Numbered from the stretch's first letter, positions 1-6,360 are shown. The stretch: DNA of 9,940 nucleotides from Butyrivibrio sp. (GCA_017996845.1 JAGOGF010000095.1:1-9940); one strand, 5' to 3'. Notes: generated from the sequence alone by a model not told the origin. Made by a program: numbers and translations.

Positions 1-30
1 AAATTATCAGAAACTCTGAAAGCAGGTATT

Positions 31-384
31 ATGGAAAAACTGGAGAAGATCGTAGAACAGGGCCTGCTGTACGATTTCTATGGAGATCTTCTGACAGATC
101 ATCAGCGTAAAATCTATGAAGATGCCGTATACAATGATATGTCTCTGAATGAAATTGCAGAGGAGCAGGGTATCAGCAAACAGGGTGTTCATGATTTGAT
201 CAAACGCTGTACACGCTCACTGGAAGAGTATGAAAGCCGGCTCCATATGGTTGAAAAATCAGCTGATATTCGAAAAACGGTACAAAAGCTTTTGGCCGCT
301 GCGGCAGATGAAGAAATCAGTAAAGATAACCTTGTGATAAAGGTCAGAGAAATTTCAGAGATAATTTTGGAGGAACTGTCTTAA
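31..384 (+). CDS. ylxM: YlxM/p13-family helix-turn-helix protein
   Basis: Small (117 aa) putative DNA-binding protein of the YlxM/p13 family, a cytoplasmic partner of the signal recognition particle genes whose exact role is poorly defined. Seen: the family-type N-terminus with LLYDFYGDLLTDHQRKIYE at about residues 12-30, then a helix-turn-helix (LNEIAEEQGISKQGVHDLIK, about 39-58) like sigma-70 region 4. The length is normal for the family. Start: the ATG at 31 puts LYDFY at the usual distance from the N-terminus and has a modest AGCAGG Shine-Dalgarno at 21-26. The frame stays open to the left edge, so an upstream start cannot be formally excluded. A TGA in another frame at 17-19 may end the preceding gene. 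The stop overlaps the ffh start (TAATG), so the two are translationally coupled. Confidence 0.9.
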   Translation: MEKLEKIVEQGLLYDFYGDLLTDHQRKIYEDAVYNDMSLNEIAEEQGISKQGVHDLIKRCTRSLEEYESRLHMVEKSADIRKTVQKLLAAAADEEISKDNLVIKVREISEIILEELS

Positions 385-1754
385 TGGCATTTGAAAGTCT
401 TACCGATAAACTGCAGAATGTTTTCAAAAACCTTCGCGGCAAAGGCCGACTGTCAGAAGATGATGTCAGGGCAGCGCTGAAAGAAGTAAAAATGGCTTTG
501 CTGGAAGCCGATGTTAATTTCAAGGTAGTAAAACAGTTCATCGGTTCCGTACAGGAACGTGCAGTCGGTGCGGATGTTCTGAATGGACTCAATCCCGGGC
601 AGATGGTAATCAAGATCGTTAATGAAGAACTTGTGAATCTGATGGGCTCTGAGACAACGGAGCTGCAGTTTCAAACCGGAAAATCCATTACTGTAATTAT
701 GATGTGCGGTCTTCAGGGCGCCGGCAAAACAACGGCGGCTGCAAAAATTGCAGGAAAGCTTAAGACGCGCGGGAAATTTCCACTTTTGGTTGCCTGTGAT
801 ATTTATCGTCCTGCAGCAATAGAACAGTTAAAAGTAAATGCAGGAAAGATTCTGGTAGATTGTTTTTCCATGGGAACGGATGTCAGTCCGGTTGAAATAG
901 CAAAAGCTTCTATCGATTATGCGCAGAAGCACAATCAGAATGTTGTTATATTAGATACTGCAGGCCGTCTGCAGATTGATGAATCCATGATGCAGGAACT
1001 TGTTGATATCAAAGCTGCAGTTGCGGTTCATCAGACAGTACTCGTAGTGGATGCCATGACCGGTCAGGCAGCTGTTGATGTTGCGTCCGAATTCAACGAT
1101 AAGGTCGGTATTGACGGAATCATCTTATCAAAAATGGATGGTGATACACGAGGCGGTGCTGCACTTTCTGCAAGAGCAGTTACCGGGAAACCGATTTTGT
1201 ATGTCGGAATGGGTGAGAAACTTTCAGATCTGGAGCAGTTCTATCCGGATCGAATGGCCAGCAGAATCCTTGGCATGGGAGATGTCCTCAGTCTGATTGA
1301 TAAGGCTGTAGAAGCCAATCAGGAAAGAGATGAGGAAAAAGATCGAGAGATGACTTCCCGTATGAAAAAGGGGAAGTTTGATTTTGAAATGTATCTGGAA
1401 AGCATGAAACAGATGCGTAAAATGGGAGGTTTCGCCAGCATTATGGGGATGCTTCCGGGAATGGGCAAGATGAATCCGGATCAGATGCCGGATGATAAAG
1501 AACTTGCACATATGGAAGCTATCGTTTTAAGTATGACACCTGCTGAACGCAAGAATCCCAAACTTCTGACACCGCAGCGCAAACTTCGTATAGCGAGCGG
1601 ATCGGGAAATGATATTGCTGTTGTGAACCGTTTCATCAAACAGTTTACACAGGCGCAGAAGATGATGAAGCAAATGCCCGGGATGATGAAGGGGCATGGC
1701 GGACTTGGAAAACTGGGCGGACCCATGGGTATGGGCGGTAATAAATTCTTTTAA
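384..1754 (+). CDS. ffh: Signal recognition particle protein Ffh (SRP54)
   Basis: GTPase of the signal recognition particle. With 4.5S/6S RNA it binds hydrophobic signal sequences on nascent chains and docks on FtsY to deliver them to SecYEG. All landmarks are present: N-domain helices (1-95), P-loop GLQGAGKTT (109-117), the [11 protein letters not shown] box (139-149), DTAGR (191-195), and [11 protein letters not shown] (249-259; the family usually has TKxDGD). The methionine-rich M domain starts near residue 300 and ends in a Met/Gly-rich tail ([15 protein letters not shown] and onward). 456 aa is full length. The start is the ATG overlapping the ylxM stop, with GGAGG at 369-373 inside ylxM. 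The next gene is rpsP after a 73-nt gap. Nothing suggests loss of function. Confidence 0.97.
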   Translation: MAFESLTDKLQNVFKNLRGKGRLSEDDVRAALKEVKMALLEADVNFKVVKQFIGSVQERAVGADVLNGLNPGQMVIKIVNEELVNLMGSETTELQFQTGKSITVIMMCGLQGAGKTTAAAKIAGKLKTRGKFPLLVACDIYRPAAIEQLKVNAGKILVDCFSMGTDVSPVEIAKASIDYAQKHNQNVVILDTAGRLQIDESMMQELVDIKAAVAVHQTVLVVDAMTGQAAVDVASEFNDKVGIDGIILSKMDGDTRGGAALSARAVTGKPILYVGMGEKLSDLEQFYPDRMASRILGMGDVLSLIDKAVEANQERDEEKDREMTSRMKKGKFDFEMYLESMKQMRKMGGFASIMGMLPGMGKMNPDQMPDDKELAHMEAIVLSMTPAERKNPKLLTPQRKLRIASGSGNDIAVVNRFIKQFTQAQKMMKQMPGMMKGHGGLGKLGGPMGMGGNKFF

Positions 1755-1759
1755 ATATG

Positions 1760-1787
1760 TTCACAGCTTATGCTGTATTCATATAGA
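1760..1787 (+). promoter_or_regulatory. Possible internal promoter and small hairpin before rpsP
   Basis: In the ffh-rpsP gap, TTCACA (1760-1765, five of six matches to the -35 consensus) is followed after 16 nt by TATAGA (1782-1787, four of six). A 5-bp hairpin (ACAGC 1763-1767, GCTGT 1772-1776, TTAT loop) overlaps it but has no U-tract, so it is not a terminator. A separate rpsP promoter would fit the high expression expected of a ribosomal protein, but motif matching in AT-rich sequence is weak evidence. Confidence 0.3.
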
Positions 1788-1813
1788 TAAAAATATTAAC
1801 TTTATTTTTCAAC

Positions 1814-1820
1814 GGAGGAA
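1814..1820 (+). promoter_or_regulatory. Ribosome binding site fixing the rpsP start
   Basis: GGAGGAA lies 7 nt before the ATG at 1828. It decides that start over the in-frame ATG at 1696, which lies inside ffh and would add about 44 non-homologous residues. Confidence 0.9.
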
Positions 1821-1827
1821 ATTTAAA

Positions 1828-2073
1828 ATGGCAGTAAAGATCAGATTAAAGAGAATTGGTAAGAAGAAGGCTCCTTTCTACAGAATTATTGTTTCTGATT
1901 CCAAGTTCCCTGTAGCAGGAAAGTTTATTGAAGAGATCGGTACCTTTGATCCGAATACAGAACCGAGCACATGCAAGGTTGATGCAGAACTGGCTAAGAA
2001 ATGGCTTTCAAACGGAGCTCAGCCGACAGAAGTTGTCAGCAAGATCTTCAAGCAGGCCGGTATTGTAAAATAA
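1828..2073 (+). CDS. rpsP: 30S ribosomal protein S16
   Basis: Primary component of the small ribosomal subunit, needed for 16S rRNA folding during 30S assembly. The 81-aa product begins [20 protein letters not shown], the classic S16 N-terminus. It continues with the conserved [11 protein letters not shown] segment (about residues 32-42) and the [12 protein letters not shown] helix region (about 55-66). The length is typical of bacterial S16. The start is set by the strong Shine-Dalgarno at 1814-1820. Its place between ffh and the KH-domain gene khpA is the usual one in Bacillota. No anomaly seen. Confidence 0.97.
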   Translation: MAVKIRLKRIGKKKAPFYRIIVSDSKFPVAGKFIEEIGTFDPNTEPSTCKVDAELAKKWLSNGAQPTEVVSKIFKQAGIVK

Positions 2074-2107
2074 TCTGCGACCAGGTATTTACGATTAACC
2101 GATTGCC

Positions 2108-2115
2108 GGAGGTGG
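2108..2115 (+). promoter_or_regulatory. Ribosome binding site of khpA
   Basis: GGAGGTGG, a near-perfect anti-Shine-Dalgarno match, ends 10 nt before the ATG at 2126 and supports that start. Confidence 0.85.
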
Positions 2116-2125
2116 ACACATACAC

Positions 2126-2353
2126 ATGAAAGAATTAGTGGAAGTAATTGCAAAAGCGCTTGTCGATAATCCGGATGAAGTTGTGGTAACCGAGAGAGAA
2201 GATGGCCGCAATATTACAATAGAACTGCATGTTGCAGCTTCTGATATGGGCAAGGTTATCGGAAAGCAGGGACGTATTGCAAAGGCAATTCGTTCTGTCG
2301 TTAAGGCAGCATCAACAAAGGATAATACCAAGGTCGATGTTGAAATTGTCTGA
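2126..2353 (+). CDS. khpA: KH-domain RNA-binding protein KhpA (YlqC)
   Basis: Single KH-domain RNA-binding protein. In Gram-positive bacteria studied it pairs with KhpB (Jag/EloR) and influences cell elongation and RNA metabolism. The 75-aa product carries the KH core: a beta strand with RNITIELHVAASD (about 28-40), then MGKVIGKQGRIAKAIRSVV (41-59), which contains the GxxG loop as GKQG. The C-terminal strand is KVDVEIV. The length matches the family. It starts 52 nt after rpsP and is followed almost immediately by a terminator, so it is probably the last gene of the ylxM-ffh-rpsP-khpA unit. A ylqD homologue, found next to it in Bacillus, is absent. Confidence 0.93.
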   Translation: MKELVEVIAKALVDNPDEVVVTEREDGRNITIELHVAASDMGKVIGKQGRIAKAIRSVVKAASTKDNTKVDVEIV

Positions 2354-2371
2354 ATGCCACAAAGCAAAAAG

Positions 2372-2405
2372 AAAAGCCCGCAGATAGCAGTCTGCAGGCT
2401 TTTTT
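2372..2405 (+). terminator. Rho-independent terminator after khpA
   Basis: AAAAGCC-C-GCAGA (2372-2384) pairs with TCTGC-A-GGCTTTT (2391-2403) around a TAGCAG loop, with one C/A mismatch, and runs into six T (2400-2405). It lies 18 nt after the khpA stop and 38 nt before trmD, so it separates the two units or lets only partial readthrough pass. Confidence 0.88.
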
Positions 2406-2434
2406 ATACAGTAAAAATGCAAAAGCAGAAATAC

Positions 2435-2439
2435 GGAGA
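2435..2439 (+). promoter_or_regulatory. Ribosome binding site deciding the trmD start
   Basis: GGAGA with 4 nt to the ATG at 2444. A nearer ATG at 2440 is in another frame. The 2444 start gives MNFHIMTLFPEM, the expected TrmD N-terminus. Confidence 0.75.
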
Positions 2440-2443
2440 ATGA

Positions 2444-3211
2444 ATGAATTTTCATATTATGACATTATTTCCCGAAATGGTCGAACAGGGGCTTACAACC
2501 AGTATTCTTGGACGTGCAGTCGAAAATAATCTGATTACGATTGATACGGTGAACATCAGAGACTATACGGATGATCTGAAGCATCGCAAGGTAGATGATT
2601 ATACCTATGGGGGCGGCGCAGGTATGCTGATGCAGGCACAGCCGATCTATGATTGCTGGAAGGCAATTGAAAGTAAAATACAGAATAAAAACGCGGATGG
2701 CGTTTCACATAAAACAAGAGTAATTTATGTTACTCCGCAGGGCAGTGTATTTCAGCAGAATATGGCGCAGGAATTTGCCAAAGAGGAGGATCTGATTTTC
2801 CTATGCGGGCATTATGAAGGAATTGATGAACGTGTACTTGAGACAATCGTGACTGATTATGTATCGATAGGGGACTATATACTGACAGGTGGAGAACTCC
2901 CCGCGATGGTTATGATTGATGCAATAGCAAGACTTGTTCCGGGAGTACTTAACAATGACGTTTCTGCAGAAACAGAATCATTTCACGATAATCTGCTGGA
3001 ATATCCGCAGTATTCCAGACCGGAAGTATGGATGGAGAGGAAAGTACCGCAGATATTATTGTCCGGAGATCATGCTAAAGTTGATCAATGGAGACTGGAA
3101 CAGTCAATTGAGAGAACAAGGCAGCGCAGACCGGATCTGTATGAAAAGTGGCTTGCAGAACATCCGCCTAAATTAGATAAAAGAAAACGCAGAAAGAAGG
3201 AGAGCGAATGA
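2444..3211 (+). CDS. trmD: tRNA (guanine-N1)-methyltransferase TrmD
   Basis: SPOUT-class enzyme that uses S-adenosylmethionine to methylate N1 of G37 in tRNAs with a G at position 36, preventing +1 frameshifts; cytoplasmic homodimer. Seen: N-terminal MTLFPEM, DDYTYGGGAGMLMQ (51-64), YVTPQG (95-100), LIFLCGHYEGIDERV (117-131) and the knot signature SIGDYILTGGELPAMVMIDA (141-160). The C-terminal part has LLEYPQYSRPEVW and VPQILLSGDH. 255 aa is normal, and the C-terminus ends in a basic tail (KLDKRKRRKKE). The position equivalent to catalytic Asp169 of the E. coli enzyme is Glu178 here (ETESF instead of TEDSF); the Arg154 equivalent (Arg163) is kept. It overlaps rimM by ATGA. No clear promoter is visible in the 38 nt after the khpA terminator. 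Confidence 0.96.
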   Translation: MNFHIMTLFPEMVEQGLTTSILGRAVENNLITIDTVNIRDYTDDLKHRKVDDYTYGGGAGMLMQAQPIYDCWKAIESKIQNKNADGVSHKTRVIYVTPQGSVFQQNMAQEFAKEEDLIFLCGHYEGIDERVLETIVTDYVSIGDYILTGGELPAMVMIDAIARLVPGVLNNDVSAETESFHDNLLEYPQYSRPEVWMERKVPQILLSGDHAKVDQWRLEQSIERTRQRRPDLYEKWLAEHPPKLDKRKRRKKESE

Positions 3212-3723
3212 TAGATAGATTTCAGGTAGGGGTGATTGCATCGACACATGGACTTGCCGGGGAAGTAAATGTTTTTCCTACAACGGACGAACCGGAACGC
3301 TTCAAAACGCTGAAAAAAGTGACACTGGATACCGGACGGGAAGGAATGAAAGAACTTGAAATTGAACATGTCAAGTTTTTTAAGAAGTTTGTGATTGTTA
3401 AATTCAAGGGATGGGATTCCATCAATGATGTAGAGCGCTTTCGCGGCAAGGAACTCACGATAGCAAGGGATCAGGCAATCAAACTTGCACCGGGAGAATA
3501 TTTTACGGCAGATCTTGTCGGGCTCAGAATAACAGATGAAAACGGCAATGAACTTGGCACTCTGACGGATGTAATAAAGACAGGTGCAAATGATGTTTAT
3601 GAAATGAAGCGTAAGGATAATGAAGAATCCGTTATGATTCCTGCTATCGCAGACTGTGTAAAAAAAGTCAGTCTGGAAGAAGGAATTATGATGATTCATG
3701 TGATGGATGGATTAATGGACTGA
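3208..3723 (+). CDS. rimM: Ribosome maturation factor RimM
   Basis: 16S rRNA processing protein that binds S19 and assists assembly of the 30S head. The 171-aa product has the N-terminal RimM beta-barrel, starting FQVGVIASTHGLAGEVNVFP (5-24). The C-terminal PRC-barrel runs from about residue 95, with EYFTADLVGL (97-106), the family hallmark TGANDVYEM (125-133) and a MIPAI strand (143-147). The length is typical. The ATG overlaps the trmD stop (ATGA), with AGAAGGAGAG at 3195-3204 as ribosome binding site, so translation is coupled. It lies downstream of trmD, whereas most Bacillota have rimM before trmD, and rplS does not follow. Confidence 0.95.
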   Translation: MIDRFQVGVIASTHGLAGEVNVFPTTDEPERFKTLKKVTLDTGREGMKELEIEHVKFFKKFVIVKFKGWDSINDVERFRGKELTIARDQAIKLAPGEYFTADLVGLRITDENGNELGTLTDVIKTGANDVYEMKRKDNEESVMIPAIADCVKKVSLEEGIMMIHVMDGLMD

Positions 3724-3750
3724 CATCCGTGTCTGCCGGTTAAAAAGTTT

Positions 3751-4707
3751 TCACAGGTGCAGGAATAGAGCCTCTTTGGCATATTCCTGCATTTTTTGTA
3801 TTTCTGTATCTGTAAAATGGAACTGTTCCTGTATATAGGAAATTTCTTTACAGAGACTGGTAGCGGATACCGTGCGGTTATCCGAGTTAATCGTTACGTG
3901 TACACCGGCATCAAAAAGCTTGCGAAGCGGATATGCATGAGGATCAGGAAAACATTTTGTATCAAAGTTACTTTTGGGACAGATCTCCAGGGTGATGCTG
4001 TTTCTGACCAGCAAATCAACAAGCGCAGGGTCCTCCACTGCACGTATGCCATGTCCAATCCTGTGAGCACCAAAGGAAATTGCTTTCCGGATACTTTCCG
4101 GACCGGCAGCTTCACCGGCATGAATGGTAAATGGAATGCCCAGCAAGGATGCCTTTTGAAAAAGAGATTGATAATCGGAAGTGGGATACAGCGCTTCTGC
4201 GCCTGCAAGATCAATGCCACATACTGTTTTTCCAAGGTGTTTTGCAGCAAGTCTGACCGTTTCCATGTTTGCGGCATAGATGTCCGGTTCGCCACGCATG
4301 CAGCATAAAATCAGACCAATATGAAGCTGCGGATATTTCAGCATGGCCTGTTCAGCCCCGTAAACAGCAGCTTCAACAGCTTCTGCCTGCGTAAGGCCTT
4401 TCCGGGTGCAGGAACCGGGAGCAAAACGCAGTTCTGCACAGGTAATATTTTCTGCAGCAAGATCCTCTGCAAGTTCAAAAGTTACGCGTGTAATTGCATC
4501 TGCCCGTTGAATAACCTGCAGCGGAAGCGTGAATCGTTCCAGATACTGGGTCAGAGCAGCACAGTTGTCCGGAACAGTCAGTTCTTTTTTCAAAGCATCC
4601 GGATTTTCCGCATCAAGAATAATATTTTGCCTGTGTGCCAGATCCCAGACGGTTGCTGGACGCAGGGAACCATCAATATGAAGGTGCAGTTCTGTCAGTC
4701 TATTCAT
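3751..4707 (-). CDS. add: Adenosine deaminase
   Basis: Zinc-dependent purine salvage enzyme converting adenosine (and deoxyadenosine) to inosine and ammonia; TIM-barrel amidohydrolase in the cytoplasm. Zinc ligands are visible: HLH (His8, His10), HAGE (His196) and Asp276. The catalytic Glu199 of HAGE and His219 of RIGHG are also present, with CPKSN (243-247) after them. The usual TDDP motif reads SDNRTVS, so the second Asp is Asn277. As I recall, the same DNR form occurs in many bacterial adenosine deaminases, so it does not rule out activity. At 318 aa it is slightly short, with an early N-terminus (first zinc His at residue 8). Ribosome binding site AAGGAA at 4715-4720 (complement). It is convergent with rimM and monocistronic in this view. 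A related adenine or nucleoside deaminase specificity is possible. Confidence 0.92.
   Translation of the reverse strand: MNRLTELHLHIDGSLRPATVWDLAHRQNIILDAENPDALKKELTVPDNCAALTQYLERFTLPLQVIQRADAITRVTFELAEDLAAENITCAELRFAPGSCTRKGLTQAEAVEAAVYGAEQAMLKYPQLHIGLILCCMRGEPDIYAANMETVRLAAKHLGKTVCGIDLAGAEALYPTSDYQSLFQKASLLGIPFTIHAGEAAGPESIRKAISFGAHRIGHGIRAVEDPALVDLLVRNSITLEICPKSNFDTKCFPDPHAYPLRKLFDAGVHVTINSDNRTVSATSLCKEISYIQEQFHFTDTEIQKMQEYAKEALFLHL
3755..3797 (+). terminator. Terminator of trmD-rimM, embedded in the add 3' end
   Basis: A perfect 10-bp stem, TGCAGGAATA (3758-3767) with TATTCCTGCA (3782-3791), extends by G-T and A-T pairs at its base. A loop of 14 nt contains a further GCC/GGC pairing, and six T follow (3792-3797). 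It lies wholly within the last 16 codons of the convergent add gene. No comparable U-tract is seen for the opposite direction. Confidence 0.85.
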
Positions 4708-4754
4708 GTTCTGTTTCCTTTTCAGGGTACGAATTATTTTTTATGTTTGAACGA

Positions 4755-4766
4755 TTATCATATCAT
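4755..4766. repeat. 12-bp direct repeat, copy 1 (TTATCATATCAT)
   Basis: Identical to the copy at 4902-4913, 147 bp away. This copy contains the candidate -10 of add on the minus strand. Confidence 0.7.
4757..4765 (-). promoter_or_regulatory. Candidate extended -10 promoter of add
   Basis: Read on the minus strand, TGATATGAT forms an extended -10 (TGn plus TATGAT, five of six consensus matches), about 50 nt upstream of the add ATG. No good -35 hexamer is seen at 16-18 nt, as is common for extended -10 promoters. The same 12-bp context recurs at 4902-4913. Confidence 0.4.
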
Positions 4767-4836
4767 GGATTGAACAGAATCGTATATTGAAATATGCTTT
4801 ATATCTATGTGCATAGTGAAATTCATGATACAAATC

Positions 4837-4900
4837 ACATATTCATATATTCAGATATTTACATATTCATATATTCAGATATTTACATATTCACATATTG
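4837..4900. repeat. Nested tandem repeat: eight 8-mers in 24-bp units
   Basis: Eight contiguous 8-mers with consensus ANATATTN, all sharing an ATATT core. Three variants (ACATATTC, ATATATTC, AGATATTT) repeat in order to make two perfect 24-bp units (4837-4860, 4861-4884), followed by ACATATTC and ACATATTG (4885-4900). It is non-coding and lies about 70 bp upstream of the add promoter candidate and 160 bp upstream of the gene at 5061. It could be a protein-binding array, a bent or easily melted DNA element, or a slippage-prone tract; the sequence alone does not decide. Confidence 0.95.
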
Positions 4901-4901
4901 T

Positions 4902-4913
4902 TTATCATATCAT
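4902..4913. repeat. 12-bp direct repeat, copy 2 (TTATCATATCAT)
   Basis: Second identical copy, beginning 2 bp after the end of the 8-mer array. It could be a second minus-strand -10 element or a regulator half-site shared with the add promoter. A chance match is possible in DNA this AT-rich. Confidence 0.6.
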
Positions 4914-5060
4914 AAAAAAGATCATCAACTTAATTGTATTTTTAATTACTTTTTTAAAAAAAATATTTTTCTATTTTTTTTGACCCTTTTCTGATTTTAT
5001 TTCCGTCTTTATATACAGGTCGCATATTTTAAAAAAAACGGCATAAAGTGAGAAAAGCCA

Positions 5061-5747
5061 ATGGCAGATATTAATCTGAAAAAGCTCAGCCGCTCAGAAC
5101 TTCTGGAAATGATGATTAAATTCTCGGAAGAAAGTGAACAGGCCGCTGCACATGAGAAGCAGCTTGAAGAGCAATATGAAAAAGAGAAAAGTGAACTTCT
5201 GGAACAAACGGCGCAGGAACGATTGGATCTGTTACAGCAGTTCAATGCTGAAAAGGCTGAAATGCGCAAAAAGTTCGGAGAACAGAAAACGGAGCTCCAG
5301 TCTCGTTTTGAACAGGATATGAAGGGACTGAAAACACGGCTTGAGCATGAAAAAGCGCAGACGCAGGCCAAGGTTAAGGAACAGCTGGATCTGATTGACC
5401 AGACAGGATCGCTGGCGGAGGCATCTGTTTCGTTATGCGGGGTCATGAAAGCGGCGCAGGAAGCCGCTGATATGTATATTGCTGAAATCAGACGCAGAAC
5501 GGCGGATGAAATCGATGATTTTCATAAAGAGATGGATGAAGCAAGATCACGTTCTGAAGCCATGGAACAGGAAACAATCAGAAAATGCAAACTACTGGAA
5601 GCGAAGACGATGAAGGCCTGTGAACAGATGTTGGAACAGGCAAAAGAAGAATCCGCTGCAAATGGCAAACAGTCTGCTAAGGCAACGATCATTCCAATCA
5701 CAAAGACCGAAGTTCAAAAACAGGGAATAATTGATAAAAATGGATGA
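5061..5747 (+). CDS. Coiled-coil protein of unknown function
   Basis: A 228-aa charged, mostly helical protein with no signal peptide or membrane segment, so probably cytoplasmic. Seen: a short conserved-looking head, LKKLSRSELLEMMI (6-19); a long Glu/Lys/Gln-rich coiled coil (about 22-112); a distinct block with TGSLAEASVSLCGVMKAAQE at 115-134 running into AADMYI (140); a second helical segment (about 141-200); and a polar tail. The SLAEA...GV..AAQ.AAD pattern recalls DivIVA-like proteins and, from memory, uncharacterised proteins near signal peptidase and surface-protein genes in Clostridia. No function is assigned. The start follows a weak AGTGAG site (5047-5052). The stop overlaps the start region of the signal peptidase gene, implying cotranscription. 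It might organise or localise export of the surface protein, but that is inference from context only. Confidence 0.88.
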   Translation: MADINLKKLSRSELLEMMIKFSEESEQAAAHEKQLEEQYEKEKSELLEQTAQERLDLLQQFNAEKAEMRKKFGEQKTELQSRFEQDMKGLKTRLEHEKAQTQAKVKEQLDLIDQTGSLAEASVSLCGVMKAAQEAADMYIAEIRRRTADEIDDFHKEMDEARSRSEAMEQETIRKCKLLEAKTMKACEQMLEQAKEESAANGKQSAKATIIPITKTEVQKQGIIDKNG

Positions 5748-6339
5748 CAACAAAAAAGATTTTGAGAAAGAAACCGGAAAACCATCGGTTGAAGATCTGA
5801 AAGCAGAACTGCAGAGAGAAAATCGTAAAAAAGAATATGGAAAAACTTTTCGTAATACGATTTTTGTATTGATCGTTGTTGCGGCAGCTGCGGTTCTTAT
5901 TTCCAGTTTTTTCATTTCTGTTTTGAGAATAACAGGTGACAGTATGACACCTACTTTTGAATCCGGTCAGATTGTTATTGCCAAAAACACGGAGAAGTTT
6001 GAACCGGGGGAGTTGATTGCTTTTTATTATAATAACAGAGTGCTTGTAAAACGTGTGGTAGGTTCGCCGGGAGACTGGATTGATATAGATGACAGCGGAA
6101 ATGTATCTGTGAACGGAGCGGCATTAAAGGAACCTTATCTGACAGAAAAGAGTCTTACTCCTACGGATATTAAGTTCCCGTATCAGGTACCGGAGAACAG
6201 GTATTTTGTATTGGGAGACCACAGAAGCGTATCCATTGACAGCCGTTCTTCGACCGTTGGCTGTGTTTCCAGAGAACAGCTGATTGGAAAAGTCATATTC
6301 AGAGTATATCCGTTTAGCTCTTTTGGAGAAATTAAATAG
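5740..6339 (+). CDS. lepB: Type I signal peptidase
   Basis: Membrane serine protease that cleaves signal peptides from exported preproteins by a Ser/Lys dyad, active on the outer face of the membrane. In the 199-aa product a charged cytosolic N-terminus (1-37) precedes one membrane helix (about 38-62). Then come box B GDSMTP with Ser68, KRVVGSPGD with Lys104, and GDHRSVSIDSRSS, the C-terminal GDNxxxSxDSR box with His for Asn. All catalytic residues are kept, unlike SipA-type pilus chaperones. Start is uncertain: the ATG at 5740 is 13 nt from AGGGA (5722-5726), while an in-frame TTG at 5731 is only 4 nt away and would add three residues. It overlaps the coiled-coil gene by 8 nt and lies 35 nt before the large surface-protein gene, suggesting it serves that substrate; it may equally be a general signal peptidase. 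Confidence 0.94.
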   Translation: MDDNKKDFEKETGKPSVEDLKAELQRENRKKEYGKTFRNTIFVLIVVAAAAVLISSFFISVLRITGDSMTPTFESGQIVIAKNTEKFEPGELIAFYYNNRVLVKRVVGSPGDWIDIDDSGNVSVNGAALKEPYLTEKSLTPTDIKFPYQVPENRYFVLGDHRSVSIDSRSSTVGCVSREQLIGKVIFRVYPFSSFGEIK

Positions 6340-6360
6340 AACTATTGTGTTATTTTTTGT

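Larger units (their letters stand above)
4708..5060. other. AT-rich intergenic region between divergent units
   Basis: A 353-base gap with no credible gene. It holds the add upstream region, a nested tandem repeat (4837-4900), two copies of a 12-bp motif and an extremely AT-rich tract (only 6 G/C in 4921-4980). TTGACC at 4980-4985 looks like a -35 for the rightward genes, but no -10 lies at 16-18 nt; TATATA at 5010-5015 is 24 nt away, so no promoter for the gene at 5061 can be named with confidence. A short open frame over the repeats has low-complexity content and is not called. Confidence 0.8.

Noticed and set aside
1..30. Continuation of the ylxM frame to the left edge
   Set aside because: The frame is open, but YlxM proteins normally start about 12 residues before LYDFY, and a Shine-Dalgarno-like AGCAGG precedes the ATG at 31.
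1763..1776. Terminator between ffh and rpsP
   Set aside because: The hairpin has only five base pairs and no T-run after it.
1696..1827. N-terminal extension of rpsP from the ATG at 1696
   Set aside because: It lies in the ffh coding end, is not S16-like, and a strong ribosome binding site precedes the ATG at 1828, which gives an exact S16 N-terminus.
3085..3699. 204-codon open frame on the minus strand
   Set aside because: It is antisense to rimM and the trmD end, is Cys/Phe/His-rich with no family pattern and no ribosome binding site; both sense genes are certain.
3796..4308. 170-codon open frame on the plus strand
   Set aside because: Antisense to add, which has a complete set of zinc and catalytic motifs. 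The plus-strand product has no recognisable features.
4837..4913. CRISPR array or plasmid-type iterons
   Set aside because: The units are 8/24 bp with no unique spacers and no cas or rep genes nearby, so only a tandem repeat is claimed.
4794..4994. 66-codon open frame across the AT-rich gap
   Set aside because: The product is the translation of the 24-bp repeats (IYIFIYSD-like) with a Phe-rich tail; no ribosome binding site and typical of chance in this composition.
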